Shown: positions 41,158 to 50,982, counted from the first letter of the stretch. The stretch: DNA of 64,000 bases from Lacticaseibacillus nasuensis JCM 17158 (GCF_001434705.1 NZ_AZDJ01000030.1:78496-142495); one strand, 5' to 3'. Translations and numbers: made by a program. Notes: generated by a model from the letters alone, not told the origin.

Positions 41158-42885
41158 CTAACCCTTCATCCCGGCATCCAGCGCATAGAGCCGCCGATAG
41201 CGGGCGTCGGTTTTAGCCAATTCCTGCGGCGCGCCATCCATCGTCAACCGGCCGGCTTCGAGGAACAAGACGCGGTCGGTGCGGTGCACGCCTTGCAGGT
41301 GATGCGTGACCCACAGCACGGTTTTATCCGCCAGCACGGTGAACATCGTATTGATTAGCGCGGCTTCGGTAATGGGATCGAGGCCAACGGTTGGTTCATC
41401 GAGCAGCACGATGGGCGCATCTTGCAACAGCACCCGGGCCAGCGCCAGGCGTTGGCGCTCGCCGCCGGAAAAATCGAAGCCAGCTTCGGCCACCGGCGTG
41501 TCGAGCCCTTGCGGCAGCTGGGCAATTAAATCGGTCAGCTGCACGGCGTCAATGGCCTTGGCCACCGCGGCGTCGCTGGCCGCTTCGTTCCCCAGCCGCA
41601 CATTGTTTTTCACCGACGTGTTGAATAGAAATGGGCTTTGGTCCAGCACGGCGAAGAGATTGTTGCGCTGCTCCTGATACGCCAGCACCGGCGTGTCATC
41701 CACCAGGACCTGACCGGTGGTTGGCGTCAAGTCACCCAGCACCAGCTGCAGCAACGTGGTTTTGCCCATGCCGCTGGGCCCCAACAGCGCCACCTTGTCG
41801 CCGCGGTGTAGCGTCAGGCTGGTGTCGTGAATCAATTCCGGCGCGCTCGCCGAATAGGCAAAGCTCACGTGATCCAGCGTCAACGTCTGAAACTCCTGCG
41901 GCGTCGGCAGCTGCTTGGGCAGCGTCCGCGTCGTTGGTTGCAGCTGATTCAAGCGCATGACGGCGCCTTTGTACGTCGGCCACTCGCCGATGCCTTGCGC
42001 CACCCCGGAAAACGCCATGTCTAACGGGAAAATCACCAGGACGAAGGCGCCAACCCAATTGGCCATGCCGGCCGTTTGCGTCCAGTACTGCCCCACCCAC
42101 ACCATCAGGCTGACGGGAATCAAGCCGAACAGGAGCTGGGCGACGAAGTTTCGCACCCATTCAAACCGGGCAGAGGCGTGCAGCGACTGGCTTAGCGCGT
42201 GCGGCGCGGCAGTGGCCTGCGCCACAAAGTCGGCTTCGCGGTGGGTGATCACCCAGTCGCTTAACCCCAAGACGCTGTCGGTGAGGTCGACATAGGCGGT
42301 TTGGTTAAGTTGCTTTTGCTGCAACTTGCGCCGCTTGTCGACCACCAGGCTCCAGGCCGGCACCAACACGATTTGCGCCAGCAACAACACGCATAGCCAC
42401 AAGGCAAAGCCCCAGTCGAACCACCCCAACAGTAACGTGGCAATGAGGGTCAAGCCCCCGGCCACCACCGTAGGAAAAATGGTGCGCAGGTACAGGTTTT
42501 GAATGTGGCCAATATCGTCGGCCAACATGCCCAGCACGTCGCCGGTTTGGTGATGTTCCGAGACAAACGCGGCGTCGCTTTCAAGCACCCGGTACAGCTT
42601 GCGCCGCATGTGACTCGTGATGCGCAGCACCCAGTTGTGGCTGGTCAGGCGTTCCAGGTATTGGAACACCGGCCGGCCGATCCCGAAGGCCCGCGTCAGC
42701 ACCACCGGCACATAAATCGCGGCAAACAGCGGCTGCGTGGCCGAAAAGTCGATCAGATACCCTGAGGTGAACATCAACGCGCCGGCGCAGATGAACGTCA
42801 ACATCCCCAACACCAGTGACCAAAACAGCAGGCCCTTATAGCGCTTGAGGTCGGGACGTAACCATTGTTCATTCCGCCACTTCAT
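41158..42885 (-). CDS. cydC: Thiol reductant ABC exporter, CydC-family subunit
   Basis: 575 aa from the ATG at 42885 (GAGGTG upstream), overlapping the previous gene by 17 bases. An N-terminal six-segment ABC membrane domain (AFGIGRPVFQYLERLTSHN is the CydC-type marker), then Walker A LGPSGMGKTT, signature FSGGERQRLALAR and Walker B IVLLDEPTVGLDP. With its partner it exports cysteine/glutathione or handles haem and is needed to assemble cytochrome bd. In order-based lactobacillus naming this gene is often called cydD. Confidence 0.88.
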   Translation of the reverse strand: MKWRNEQWLRPDLKRYKGLLFWSLVLGMLTFICAGALMFTSGYLIDFSATQPLFAAIYVPVVLTRAFGIGRPVFQYLERLTSHNWVLRITSHMRRKLYRVLESDAAFVSEHHQTGDVLGMLADDIGHIQNLYLRTIFPTVVAGGLTLIATLLLGWFDWGFALWLCVLLLAQIVLVPAWSLVVDKRRKLQQKQLNQTAYVDLTDSVLGLSDWVITHREADFVAQATAAPHALSQSLHASARFEWVRNFVAQLLFGLIPVSLMVWVGQYWTQTAGMANWVGAFVLVIFPLDMAFSGVAQGIGEWPTYKGAVMRLNQLQPTTRTLPKQLPTPQEFQTLTLDHVSFAYSASAPELIHDTSLTLHRGDKVALLGPSGMGKTTLLQLVLGDLTPTTGQVLVDDTPVLAYQEQRNNLFAVLDQSPFLFNTSVKNNVRLGNEAASDAAVAKAIDAVQLTDLIAQLPQGLDTPVAEAGFDFSGGERQRLALARVLLQDAPIVLLDEPTVGLDPITEAALINTMFTVLADKTVLWVTHHLQGVHRTDRVLFLEAGRLTMDGAPQELAKTDARYRRLYALDAGMKG

Positions 42886-44608
42886 CGAATTCACCTCGCA
42901 TTTTGTGAACCAGTTCCTGGTAGGCCGCCGAATTGGCCGCCAGGTCGGTTGGCGTGCCTTGCGCCACGATGCGCCCGGCTTGCACGACGATCACCCAGTC
43001 CATTTCGTTGAGCCAATGCAGCCGGTGGGTGGCAAACAACACCAGCCGGTTGGCAAACAGCGGTACCAGCGTTTCCTTCAACGCCGCCTCGGTTTCGATG
43101 TCCAGGTGGGCAGTCGGCTCGTCGAATAACCAAACGTCGCGCTTTTCATCCAATAGCGTCCGGGCCAGCGCAATCCGCTGGGCCTGGCCGCCACTGATGC
43201 CGCGCCCGCCTTCACCAATGCGCGTGGCCAAGCCGTCCGGCAGCTCCGCCACCCAATCGGCTAAGCCCGCCGCGGCCACGGCGCGCGTAACGGCTGCCGC
43301 CGATGCTGTCGGCTGATAGAAACGCACGTTGGCATCAATGCTGGCCGCAAAGATGTACGGCGTCTGCGGAATGTAACTTAGGTGCGCCTGCCACGCCGGC
43401 TCCGCCAGGTGCGGCAACGCCGTCCCATTAAGCGTAAACGGCGTGCCGGCCTCAGGCTGCAGAAAGCCCCCCAGCAGGTTTAACAACGTCGACTTACCGG
43501 ACCCGCTGGCGCCAATGATCGCCACTTTCTGCGGACCATGCAGCGTCAAGCTCACGTCACTGATGGCTTGGCGGTCGCCGTAGCGAAAGTCCAACTGGTT
43601 AACGCTCAGCGTACTCTCCGCCGTCCACGGCCCCACCGTCAACCCGGTTTGACTCGGCTGCGCCACCGGCTTGGCCAACACGGCCAAAATCGCGCTTAAC
43701 GCATTTTTCCCGTTCAAGGTAGCGTGGTAGTCGCTGCCGAATTCACGAATGGGCATGAAGTATTCCGGCGCCAAGATCAAACTGACCATCGCCGGGTACA
43801 GCGGCACCTTGCCGTTGAGCAAGTCGATGCCCAAGAACACGGCGACGACGGCAATCGACAACGTCGCAAAGAAGTCCATGGCAAAACTCGACAACATCGC
43901 GATGCGCAAGACGCTCATGGTTTGCTTGCGGTAGTTCTCCGAGACGGCATAGACGTTATCGGCGTATTGCTTGGACACGCCCATTAACTGCAGGGTTTTC
44001 AAGCCGCGCAACGAGTCGATGAAGTGGTTGCTCATCAGCTGGAAGCCGGCGTATTGCTGCTCGGACTGATCGCGTGCCGCGTACCCCAAGATGATCATGA
44101 ACAAGATGATGACCGGGAACATCAGCAGCAACATCAAGCCGGCCAACCAGTGCTGCATGGCAATGTAGATCAGCAACACCCAGGGAATGATGGCCATGTT
44201 CAAAATCTTGTTGAGGATCAGCTCGATATAGTTTTGCGTCTCAGGAATGCCGTCCAGCGCCATGGTGACGAGGTTGCCGGTGCCTTCATCGGCGACGGTC
44301 GCCGGCCCTAACGCAAATAGATGCTGCAACAATTGTTGCTGCATGTCGCCGGCAGTGCGTCGCGCGGCGTGCTCAGCCATGGCGTTGCGCAGCCAAGTAA
44401 TCGCTTGGCGCAACGCGAAAGCCGCCGCGAAGGCCCAGATGAATGGCCACAACCCGGCCATCGGTTTGCGCGCCCAGGCGTGGACGATGGCTTGGGCCAG
44501 AAATTTACCCTGGAACAAAATAACAAATGCTTGCACGAGCGCCAGCCCGGCAAGCATTGTCAAGACGCGGTTCATTCCGGGTAAACGCATTAAGCGTTTA
44601 TCGATCAT
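42869..44608 (-). CDS. cydD: Thiol reductant ABC exporter, CydD-family subunit
   Basis: 579 aa. Membrane domain with SNHFIDSLRGLKTLQLMG and EYFMPIREFGSDYHATLNGKN, typical of CydD-type subunits; Walker A IGASGSGKST, signature GISGGQAQRIALAR, Walker B WLFDEPTAHLD. It is the half-transporter partner of the next gene; in order-based lactobacillus naming it is often called cydC. GAGGAGAG precedes the ATG. Confidence 0.88.
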   Translation of the reverse strand: MIDKRLMRLPGMNRVLTMLAGLALVQAFVILFQGKFLAQAIVHAWARKPMAGLWPFIWAFAAAFALRQAITWLRNAMAEHAARRTAGDMQQQLLQHLFALGPATVADEGTGNLVTMALDGIPETQNYIELILNKILNMAIIPWVLLIYIAMQHWLAGLMLLLMFPVIILFMIILGYAARDQSEQQYAGFQLMSNHFIDSLRGLKTLQLMGVSKQYADNVYAVSENYRKQTMSVLRIAMLSSFAMDFFATLSIAVVAVFLGIDLLNGKVPLYPAMVSLILAPEYFMPIREFGSDYHATLNGKNALSAILAVLAKPVAQPSQTGLTVGPWTAESTLSVNQLDFRYGDRQAISDVSLTLHGPQKVAIIGASGSGKSTLLNLLGGFLQPEAGTPFTLNGTALPHLAEPAWQAHLSYIPQTPYIFAASIDANVRFYQPTASAAAVTRAVAAAGLADWVAELPDGLATRIGEGGRGISGGQAQRIALARTLLDEKRDVWLFDEPTAHLDIETEAALKETLVPLFANRLVLFATHRLHWLNEMDWVIVVQAGRIVAQGTPTDLAANSAAYQELVHKMRGEFDEVAE

Positions 44609-44659
44609 ACGAACTCTCTCCTCAATTGCCTCGAATTAGAGGCGGAAACTTGCAGATTC

Positions 44660-45661
44660 CTAAGCCTTGGCCGGAATCCGCTTGTGGAATACCGTGTAGG
44701 ACCAGATGAAGTAGGCCAACGCAATCGGCAACAGAATGCAGGCGACCACGGTCATGATAGTCAAGGTCAGCGGGCTGGCCGAGGCCGTCTTGATCAGCAG
44801 CGAATGCGCCGGATTGTCGGCAATCAATACCCGCGGGAACAAGCCATTGAAGATCAAGGCCACCACTAAGGTCAACCCGAGCCCGCTGCCGATAAACGAC
44901 ATCAGCTCGTTGTTCTTCAACGTGCCTACCTGGTTGATCACGGCGGCGCAAACAATCAGTGCGATAATCAGCGTCGTTGACACCGGGCGTTCCTTGAAGA
45001 AGTCGGTGTAGACGAAGACCAAGATGGCAAAGACTACTTCACCAGCATACAACACCCAGGACAAAATGGCATTCCATTGCCGCGCCCGTTCGCGCAGCGG
45101 GCCCACCGTCTTGAGCCGAATGAAGTTCAGCCCGTGCATGAAGCACATCAAGGTCACGGCCACCCCACCCACAATCGTCAGCAGGTTGATTTGGTCGCCT
45201 AGCGTCGCGTAGATATCCATGTTTTTATCGATTGGCAGCGGCTGAATGATTGCGGTAAAAATCATCCCCAGCACGAATGGCGGCAAGACGCTGCCGATAA
45301 ACAGGGCCCAGCGCCAAATGCTGCGGCCGCCTGGCGTCTCGGCATGCGCCGCAAACTCAAACGACACGCCGCGCAGAATCAGGCCCATCAACACGATGAA
45401 GAACATGATGTAGAACCCGGAAAACAGGCTGGCATACCACAGTGGGTAAGAGGCGAACATCGCCCCGCCGGCGGTGATCAACCAGACTTCATTGGCATCC
45501 CAGTGCGGGCCAATCGTGGCCACCAGCTGGTCGCGTTCGTCCTCGTTATGAGCGAGCAGGCGCGTGGCCATGCCGACGCCGAAGTCGAAGCCTTCCAGGA
45601 AGAAGAAGCCGATGAACAACACGGCTAACAGTAAGAACCAAAGAATTTGCAGGAAACTCAT
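44660..45661 (-). CDS. cydB: Cytochrome bd ubiquinol/menaquinol oxidase subunit II
   Basis: 333 aa. N-terminal FFFLEGFDFGVGMATRLLA is diagnostic for CydB; nine or so membrane helices follow. It pairs with CydA; its ATG overlaps the cydA stop by 4 bases. Confidence 0.95.
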   Translation of the reverse strand: MSFLQILWFLLLAVLFIGFFFLEGFDFGVGMATRLLAHNEDERDQLVATIGPHWDANEVWLITAGGAMFASYPLWYASLFSGFYIMFFIVLMGLILRGVSFEFAAHAETPGGRSIWRWALFIGSVLPPFVLGMIFTAIIQPLPIDKNMDIYATLGDQINLLTIVGGVAVTLMCFMHGLNFIRLKTVGPLRERARQWNAILSWVLYAGEVVFAILVFVYTDFFKERPVSTTLIIALIVCAAVINQVGTLKNNELMSFIGSGLGLTLVVALIFNGLFPRVLIADNPAHSLLIKTASASPLTLTIMTVVACILLPIALAYFIWSYTVFHKRIPAKA

Positions 45662-47088
45662 GACTTAAACGCCTCCTTCGCAAACGGATCGCCGGCCAGG
45701 CCGTAATTGCTTTGGTCTAAGTCGACTGGTCCCTTCTTGAGCACCCGGTGTGAGTAGTAAACCATGACGCCACCCAGCAGCGTGAAGATCAAGAAGTAAG
45801 CGATGTTGGTAAACAGCAACTGCCCCGCCGTCGTGGTTGGCGACACGGCATCGGCGATAGTGTACAAGCCGTAAACGACCCATGGGTAGCGGCCCAGTTC
45901 GGTGACGAACCAGCCGGCAGTGTTGAGGATGAATGGCAGCCATAGGCACAGCCCCAACAGCCACAACAACCAACGTTTGTTTTCAATCGTATCGTGCTTG
46001 GCCCGGGAGAACCACAAGCCGAGAATTCCCAGCAAGGCTAAGAAGACCCCGCCGCCGGACATGATCCGGAACGACCAGAACAAGGTCTTCACCGGCACGT
46101 AATAGTTCTTGTCTTTGCCGTACTTGGCTTCCATCTCCTTGTTGACGGTATCCATGCCTTTGACCGCCCCGTGGGTTTGGTGGAAGGACATGATACTCAG
46201 CAAGTACGGAATCTCGATGTTGCCGGACACGGTGTGGTCCTTGGTGTTGATCAATTCGACCAACGTCCATGGCGCCGGGTCCTTGGTGTCCTTGTAAATC
46301 CCTTCAGTCGCAGCAAACTTCATCGGTTGTTCATTGATGATGTAGCGCGTCTGCAAGTCGCCGACGAAAATCGCCCCGACGACAGAAATCGTGCCGACTA
46401 ATAAGCCGATGCGCAGCGACTTCTTAAAGAACTCCGGCTCGCGGTGCTTCCACAGCTGCCACGCCGCCATCCCCGCCACGGCGAACCCGGCGGTGGTAAA
46501 GGCGCCGAAAACGACATGCGGAAACTCGACCCAAAGTTGCGGGTTGGTGATGACCTGGGCGAAGTCGACCAACTTCACGCGGCCAGTCGCCTGGTTAATG
46601 GCGAAACCAGTCGGGTGCTGCATGAAGGAATTGGCGCTTAAGATCCAAATCGCCGACAGCGTCGTGCCAAGCCACACCAGCCAAATCATGGCCGCGTGCA
46701 GCGCCGGCTTGAAGCGATTCCAGGTAAACATCCACAGGCCGATGAACGTGGACTCCATGAAAAATGCCAGTAAGGCTTCGACGGCCAGCGGCGCGCCGAA
46801 AATGTCACCCATGAAGCGAGAATAATTAGACCAGTTCATCCCAAATTGGAATTCCTGAATAATACCGGTGACGACCCCGACGGCGAAGCTCAGCAGGAAG
46901 ATTTTTCCCCAGAACTTCGTCATCCGTTTGTACACGTCTTTGTGCGTCCGCACGTAACAAGTTTCCATAATTGCGGTGACCAGCGCCATGCCGATAGAAA
47001 ACGGCACGAAGAAGAAATGGAACACGGTGGTCATGGCGAATTGGAACCGCGCGAGTGACAAGACGTCAAACCCTTGCAGTAAAGCCAT
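45658..47088 (-). CDS. cydA: Cytochrome bd oxidase subunit I
   Basis: 476 aa from the ATG at 47088 (GAGGAGGG upstream). LARFQFAMTTVFHFFFVPFSIGMAL at the start holds the haem b595 histidine; GRQPWVVYG-like GRYPWVVYGL with the ligand region, and the short-Q-loop form expected of Firmicutes. It carries the haems and reduces oxygen using menaquinol. Function depends on haem, for which no biosynthesis genes are seen here. A cre box at the promoter predicts glucose repression. Confidence 0.95.
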   Translation of the reverse strand: MALLQGFDVLSLARFQFAMTTVFHFFFVPFSIGMALVTAIMETCYVRTHKDVYKRMTKFWGKIFLLSFAVGVVTGIIQEFQFGMNWSNYSRFMGDIFGAPLAVEALLAFFMESTFIGLWMFTWNRFKPALHAAMIWLVWLGTTLSAIWILSANSFMQHPTGFAINQATGRVKLVDFAQVITNPQLWVEFPHVVFGAFTTAGFAVAGMAAWQLWKHREPEFFKKSLRIGLLVGTISVVGAIFVGDLQTRYIINEQPMKFAATEGIYKDTKDPAPWTLVELINTKDHTVSGNIEIPYLLSIMSFHQTHGAVKGMDTVNKEMEAKYGKDKNYYVPVKTLFWSFRIMSGGGVFLALLGILGLWFSRAKHDTIENKRWLLWLLGLCLWLPFILNTAGWFVTELGRYPWVVYGLYTIADAVSPTTTAGQLLFTNIAYFLIFTLLGGVMVYYSHRVLKKGPVDLDQSNYGLAGDPFAKEAFKS

Positions 47089-47108
47089 AGCTTTTCCCTC
47101 CTCATCCA

Positions 47109-47127
47109 TTGATACGCTTTCATTATA
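47109..47127 (-). promoter_or_regulatory. cydABDC promoter -10 with cre box
   Basis: Minus-strand TATAAT (47122-47127) is directly followed by ATGAAAGCGTATCAA (47109-47123), one mismatch from the cre consensus, placed over the start point. CcpA would act as a roadblock. No clear -35 with ideal spacing. Confidence 0.65.
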
Positions 47128-47230
47128 GCGCAACTGAGCCCCATCTAGAATAGAAACATTATAAACTGATAGATTTTCTCAACGATTGGGCTGGTTACGC
47201 ACCCCGTCGCCGGTAAGTCACGCGCAAAAA

Positions 47231-47254
47231 AGGCGAAGGGTCACCCCTTCGCCT
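47231..47254 (-). terminator. Terminator of the nucleoside phosphorylase gene
   Basis: AGGCGAAGGG (47231-47240) pairs with CCCTTCGCCT (47245-47254), followed by TTTTTTG on the minus strand. Confidence 0.85.
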
Positions 47255-47259
47255 CACTA

Positions 47260-48567
47260 TTAATCTTGCCGTAACACCTGTCGAATCAGCGGTTGCGGCG
47301 TTGGGGCCGTGGCACCGATGGTGAACGCGGCTGCTACCTGCGCCACCTGTGCCGCCGGATCGGGTTGATTCGCGTGCAACGTGGCTAAGGTGTCCCCCAC
47401 CGCCACCGGGGTGCCAAGCTTCTTGTGCATCACCAGGCCCACCGCGTGATCAAGGGCATCGCCTTGCTTGGCGCGCCCGCCGCCGAGTTGCATCACGGCG
47501 ACACCCAGCGCGCGGGTATCGATGGCCGTGACCACGCCGGCCGACTTGGCGCGCACCGGAATCTGGTATGCGGCTTTGGGTAAGGTTTGTGGCGCGTCCA
47601 GCACCCGCACGTCGCCCCCTTGAGCGGCGACCAGTTGCTTAAAGGCGCGCCAAGCGCGGCCATCGCGCAAGGCGTCTTCCGCCATGCCGGTGGCCACTTC
47701 CAACGAATTGGTTTTGCCGCCTAACACCAGCATGTGCGCGGCTTCGGCAATGGTCAGCTGGCGCACGTCTTGCGGCCCGCGGTTGTGCAAAATGGCAATA
47801 GCTTCGGCGACCTCGAGGCTGTTGCCGATGGTAATGCCCAGCGGCTGATCCATACCGGTCAACAAGGCCACGGCCCGCACCCCGGCCGCCTGGCTGATTG
47901 CCAGTAACGCCTGGGCCAACTTGCTGGCTTGCGCCTGCGTCTGCATAAAGGCCCCATTGCCCACCTTGACGTCAAACACCAAGGCGTTGGTGCCGCTAGC
48001 CAGTTTTTTACTCATGATGGAGCTGGCAATCAAGGGAATCGACTCGACGGTACCGGTGACGTCGCGCAAGGCGTATAACTTACGGTCCGCCGGCGCCAAG
48101 TCGCCACTAGCGCTGACAATGGCCTGGTGAATCTCCTTCACCTGGGCACGGAACTCGGCCTCGCTAAGGTCGACGCGAAACCCTGGGATACTTTCGAGTT
48201 TGTCCAAGGTGCCGCCGGTGTGGCCGAGCCCGCGGCCGGAAATCATCGGCACCGGCACACCCAGGCTAGCCACCAGCGGCGCTAGGGGCAAGCTGACCTT
48301 ATCCCCCACCCCGCCGGTCGAGTGCTTATCGACCTTGATGCCGGGAATGTCGCTGAGGTCCAACACGTCGCCGGAATGCAGCATCGCCATGGCCAAGGCG
48401 GATTGCTCCGCGGCGGTCATGCCGGTGAAATAAGTCGCCATCAGCCACGCGCTCATTTGGTAATCGGGGACGTCGCCTGCCACATAGGCCTGAATCAGCC
48501 AGTCGAGCTCGGCTGGCGTCAGTTCCTGGTTGTCCCGTTTTTTCGTCAGCAGATCCACCATGCGCAT
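47260..48567 (-). CDS. pdp: Pyrimidine-nucleoside phosphorylase
   Basis: 435 aa. The thymidine/pyrimidine-nucleoside phosphorylase signature SGRGLGHTGGTLDKLE (about 111-126) and the phosphate-binding KVDKHSTGGVGDK (79-91). It phosphorolyses uridine/thymidine to base and (deoxy)ribose-1-phosphate. Start 48567 or 48561 (both ATG, weak ribosome binding site). Divergent from adenosine deaminase: together they salvage nucleosides. Could also be named deoA. Confidence 0.92.
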   Translation of the reverse strand: MRMVDLLTKKRDNQELTPAELDWLIQAYVAGDVPDYQMSAWLMATYFTGMTAAEQSALAMAMLHSGDVLDLSDIPGIKVDKHSTGGVGDKVSLPLAPLVASLGVPVPMISGRGLGHTGGTLDKLESIPGFRVDLSEAEFRAQVKEIHQAIVSASGDLAPADRKLYALRDVTGTVESIPLIASSIMSKKLASGTNALVFDVKVGNGAFMQTQAQASKLAQALLAISQAAGVRAVALLTGMDQPLGITIGNSLEVAEAIAILHNRGPQDVRQLTIAEAAHMLVLGGKTNSLEVATGMAEDALRDGRAWRAFKQLVAAQGGDVRVLDAPQTLPKAAYQIPVRAKSAGVVTAIDTRALGVAVMQLGGGRAKQGDALDHAVGLVMHKKLGTPVAVGDTLATLHANQPDPAAQVAQVAAAFTIGATAPTPQPLIRQVLRQD

Positions 48568-48664
48568 CGTCGTCGCCTACTTTCTCAAGATTAATCTCAT
48601 TTTAACACGGCGGCTTCGCGCAGCGTGCTATACTACGAATCAAACTCACCTCAGGAGGCCAATT

Positions 48665-49684
48665 GTGAACGCTACGTTGCTGCACCACCTCGCCAAAGTC
48701 GAACTGCACTGCCACCTCGATGGCTCGCTGTCACTGCCCATGATTCGCCGGCTCGCCGCGCGCATTGGCCAGCCCCTGCCGGCCGCCGACGCCGATTTGG
48801 CCAAGCTCGTGCAGGCCCCGGCAACCGCCACGAACCTGATGGATTACCTGCGCCCCTTCGACTTCATTCGCCCGTTGTTGCAAGACCATGATGCGTTAGC
48901 CATGGCGGCCCACGACGTCGCCGCTCAAGCCGCCGCGGAAAACGTGCGCTACATCGAGCTTCGGTTTGCCCCGGAATTCTCCATGGACCGGGGGTTGACG
49001 GCAACGCAGGCGATTGAAGCCGTCGTGGACGGCTTGGCCCAGGCGCAAGCCGATTTTGACCTGACCGCCAACGTCTTGGTGTGCGCCATGCGGCAAAGCG
49101 CCGGCGCCATGAACCAGCAGGTCTTCGCCGCCGCGGTGCCATTGCTTGGTCGCGGGGTGGTTGGCGGCGACTTTGCCGGCAACGAAGCCGACTTCCCGCC
49201 GAGTACGTTCACGGCCACCATTGCTTACGCGCAGTCACGGCACGTGCCGCTGACGTTGCACGCCGGGGAGTGCCACTGCGCGCAAAACATCGCCGAAACC
49301 TTGGCGGCCGGCGTCACCCGGATTGGCCACGCCACCGCGATCCAAAACCACCCCGACTTAATCCAGCAATTCGTCACCGCTGGCGCCACGGCTGAGCTGT
49401 GCCTCACCAGCAACCTGCAAACCCGCGCCGCCGCAGACCTCAGCGAGTACCCCTACGCGCAGTTACGCGCAGCCGGGGCCAAGCTGACCATCAACACGGA
49501 CAACCGCACCGTTTCTAACGTCGATTTGACCCACGAGTACGGCGAATTCGTCCGCGCGTTTGGCGTCACCGCGGCCGACTTCTTAACCTTCAATCAAGAT
49601 GCCGCGCGCGCCGCCTTCATCAGCCAGGCCGACCAAGCCGCGCTGGTGCAGCGACTGGCCACGGAGTACGCGCCATACGTGTAA
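48665..49684 (+). CDS. add: Adenosine deaminase
   Basis: 339 aa from the GTG at 48665, six bases after AGGAGG; longer in-frame readings have no such site. Metal ligands VELHCHLDGS (H15, H17), TLHAGE, GVTRIGHAT and TINTDNRTVSN, where the usual NTDDP is NTDNR. It converts adenosine to inosine for purine salvage. A TATACT -10 lies about 35 bases upstream. Confidence 0.88.
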   Translation: MNATLLHHLAKVELHCHLDGSLSLPMIRRLAARIGQPLPAADADLAKLVQAPATATNLMDYLRPFDFIRPLLQDHDALAMAAHDVAAQAAAENVRYIELRFAPEFSMDRGLTATQAIEAVVDGLAQAQADFDLTANVLVCAMRQSAGAMNQQVFAAAVPLLGRGVVGGDFAGNEADFPPSTFTATIAYAQSRHVPLTLHAGECHCAQNIAETLAAGVTRIGHATAIQNHPDLIQQFVTAGATAELCLTSNLQTRAAADLSEYPYAQLRAAGAKLTINTDNRTVSNVDLTHEYGEFVRAFGVTAADFLTFNQDAARAAFISQADQAALVQRLATEYAPYV

Positions 49685-49786
49685 CCGGCTGGCCACTCGT
49701 CTAAATGGCACAAAATCATCACACATTCCGCACGGTCTCATCACCGGCGCCGATTATGCTTGAATCATTCAGAAAGGATGACCCCT

Positions 49787-50044
49787 ATGATGAACGATCA
49801 AGCCGTCTTCACCGCGCAACTGGAAATGATTGCTTACCCCAACATCACGGCCCGCACCGAAACCGGCGCGCCGTTGACCATTGAAACCAACGAAAAACAA
49901 CGCACTGACCCCGCCTTTTGGGCGTCCGTCAGTGCGATTTTGAAAGCGAAATTATGGGTACCGGTGTCCAAACGCCTGCACCAGCTGCTCGACAGCGACT
50001 GGCTGGCCGTGCAAACGCCAGCGCCGCAGTTACGGCTAGGTTAA
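49787..50044 (+). CDS. Uncharacterised 85-aa protein
   Basis: AAAGGA precedes the ATG at 49787. The sequence has a beta-rich first half and a helical second half (AFWASVSAILKAKLWVPVSKRL) with no recognised family. It ends 4 bases inside the convergent gene at 50041. Confidence 0.6.
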   Translation: MMNDQAVFTAQLEMIAYPNITARTETGAPLTIETNEKQRTDPAFWASVSAILKAKLWVPVSKRLHQLLDSDWLAVQTPAPQLRLG

Positions 50045-50532
50045 GCCTTTTGCCATTGCGCAAAGGTGTGCGCCGCCACCAGTAACGTCAGCACGGCGTC
50101 CGGCGACAACGCCGCCGTCACCGTTTGCAGGTGCCCGGTGGTGGCCACGGCGCCAATGACTTCCAGGCCATACTTGACGATGTTCAAGTCGACGGCCGCA
50201 GCGTACTCCCCGTCAAACACAGGCTCGTGATTATACGTGAAGTTCAGCTTGTCTTCGGTAATCGAGCCGTCCACGTGGTTGACCATGATGCGGTCTTCCA
50301 GCTTGGCCACCGGTGCCTTGTCATCCAACAGGTTCAACTTGTGGTCCGATTCTTCGCGGAAGTAGTTGCCTTGTAACATGTTCAGATAATCTGCCGCCGG
50401 GTGCGCCAACACCTTGAGGTAATCAACCGCAGCGGCGACCTTGGCTTCTGGGAGCAGGGTCGTTTTGGCTAACAATGCATCGTGATTCGCTTCAAGCCAG
50501 TCGGCCAGTTCACTGATTTCAAATTGATCCAT
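50041..50532 (-). CDS. Uncharacterised 163-aa protein
   Basis: 163 aa from the ATG at 50532 (GGAGG upstream). Acidic and soluble; no family recognised. Convergent with the 85-aa gene, overlapping by 4 bases. No membrane segment or catalytic motif seen. Confidence 0.7.
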   Translation of the reverse strand: MDQFEISELADWLEANHDALLAKTTLLPEAKVAAAVDYLKVLAHPAADYLNMLQGNYFREESDHKLNLLDDKAPVAKLEDRIMVNHVDGSITEDKLNFTYNHEPVFDGEYAAAVDLNIVKYGLEVIGAVATTGHLQTVTAALSPDAVLTLLVAAHTFAQWQKA

Positions 50533-50723
50533 GATATCCTCCGTCAACAATTGTCGCAGTACCTGGCTATTGTATCATTTTTCCCCTGGCCGTGCCGCTG
50601 GTGGCTTTAACACAGTGGACACTCAACTGTAACGTCACCGTAACCGAACCCGCCTTATAATAAGAGTAGGGAAAAAGTAAGAGCTTACTTTCCCCGCTGC
50701 TCATGATGAAAAGGAGGGAGAAT

Positions 50724-50888
50724 ATGGCACAGACACTACCAATGGTTGACGCTTTTGGCCGGGTCACAACATTACAACCGCAAGTCACGTACAAGTTGCG
50801 CGTAAAAAACGGCTATATTCTTGTCTTGCGGCCCAATCAGGAGCAATACCGCTTACCGAATTTGTTGACGTTGAACCGTTCGGCGTAG
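50724..50888 (+). CDS. Small basic protein (54 aa)
   Basis: AAGGAGGGAG precedes the ATG at 50724, and TATAAT lies at 50657-50662. The product is short and basic with a beta-strand pattern (TYKLRVKNGYILVLRPNQEQYRL). No family recognised. The strong ribosome binding site and promoter support it as real. Confidence 0.65.
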   Translation: MAQTLPMVDAFGRVTTLQPQVTYKLRVKNGYILVLRPNQEQYRLPNLLTLNRSA

Positions 50889-50956
50889 TCAGCGCCGTGG
50901 AATCAGGCGCTGAGCAAGCGAACCGGCACCTGACTGGAACATTTAAAAATCAAGCA

Positions 50957-50982
50957 GGGAGTGCGACGAATCTCGCACTCCC
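50957..50982. terminator. Terminator between 54-aa gene and EamA transporter gene
   Basis: GGGAGTGCGA (50957-50966) pairs with TCGCACTCCC (50973-50982), close to the stop of the minus-strand gene at 50988; TTTTT on the minus strand begins 8 bases later. Confidence 0.75.
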
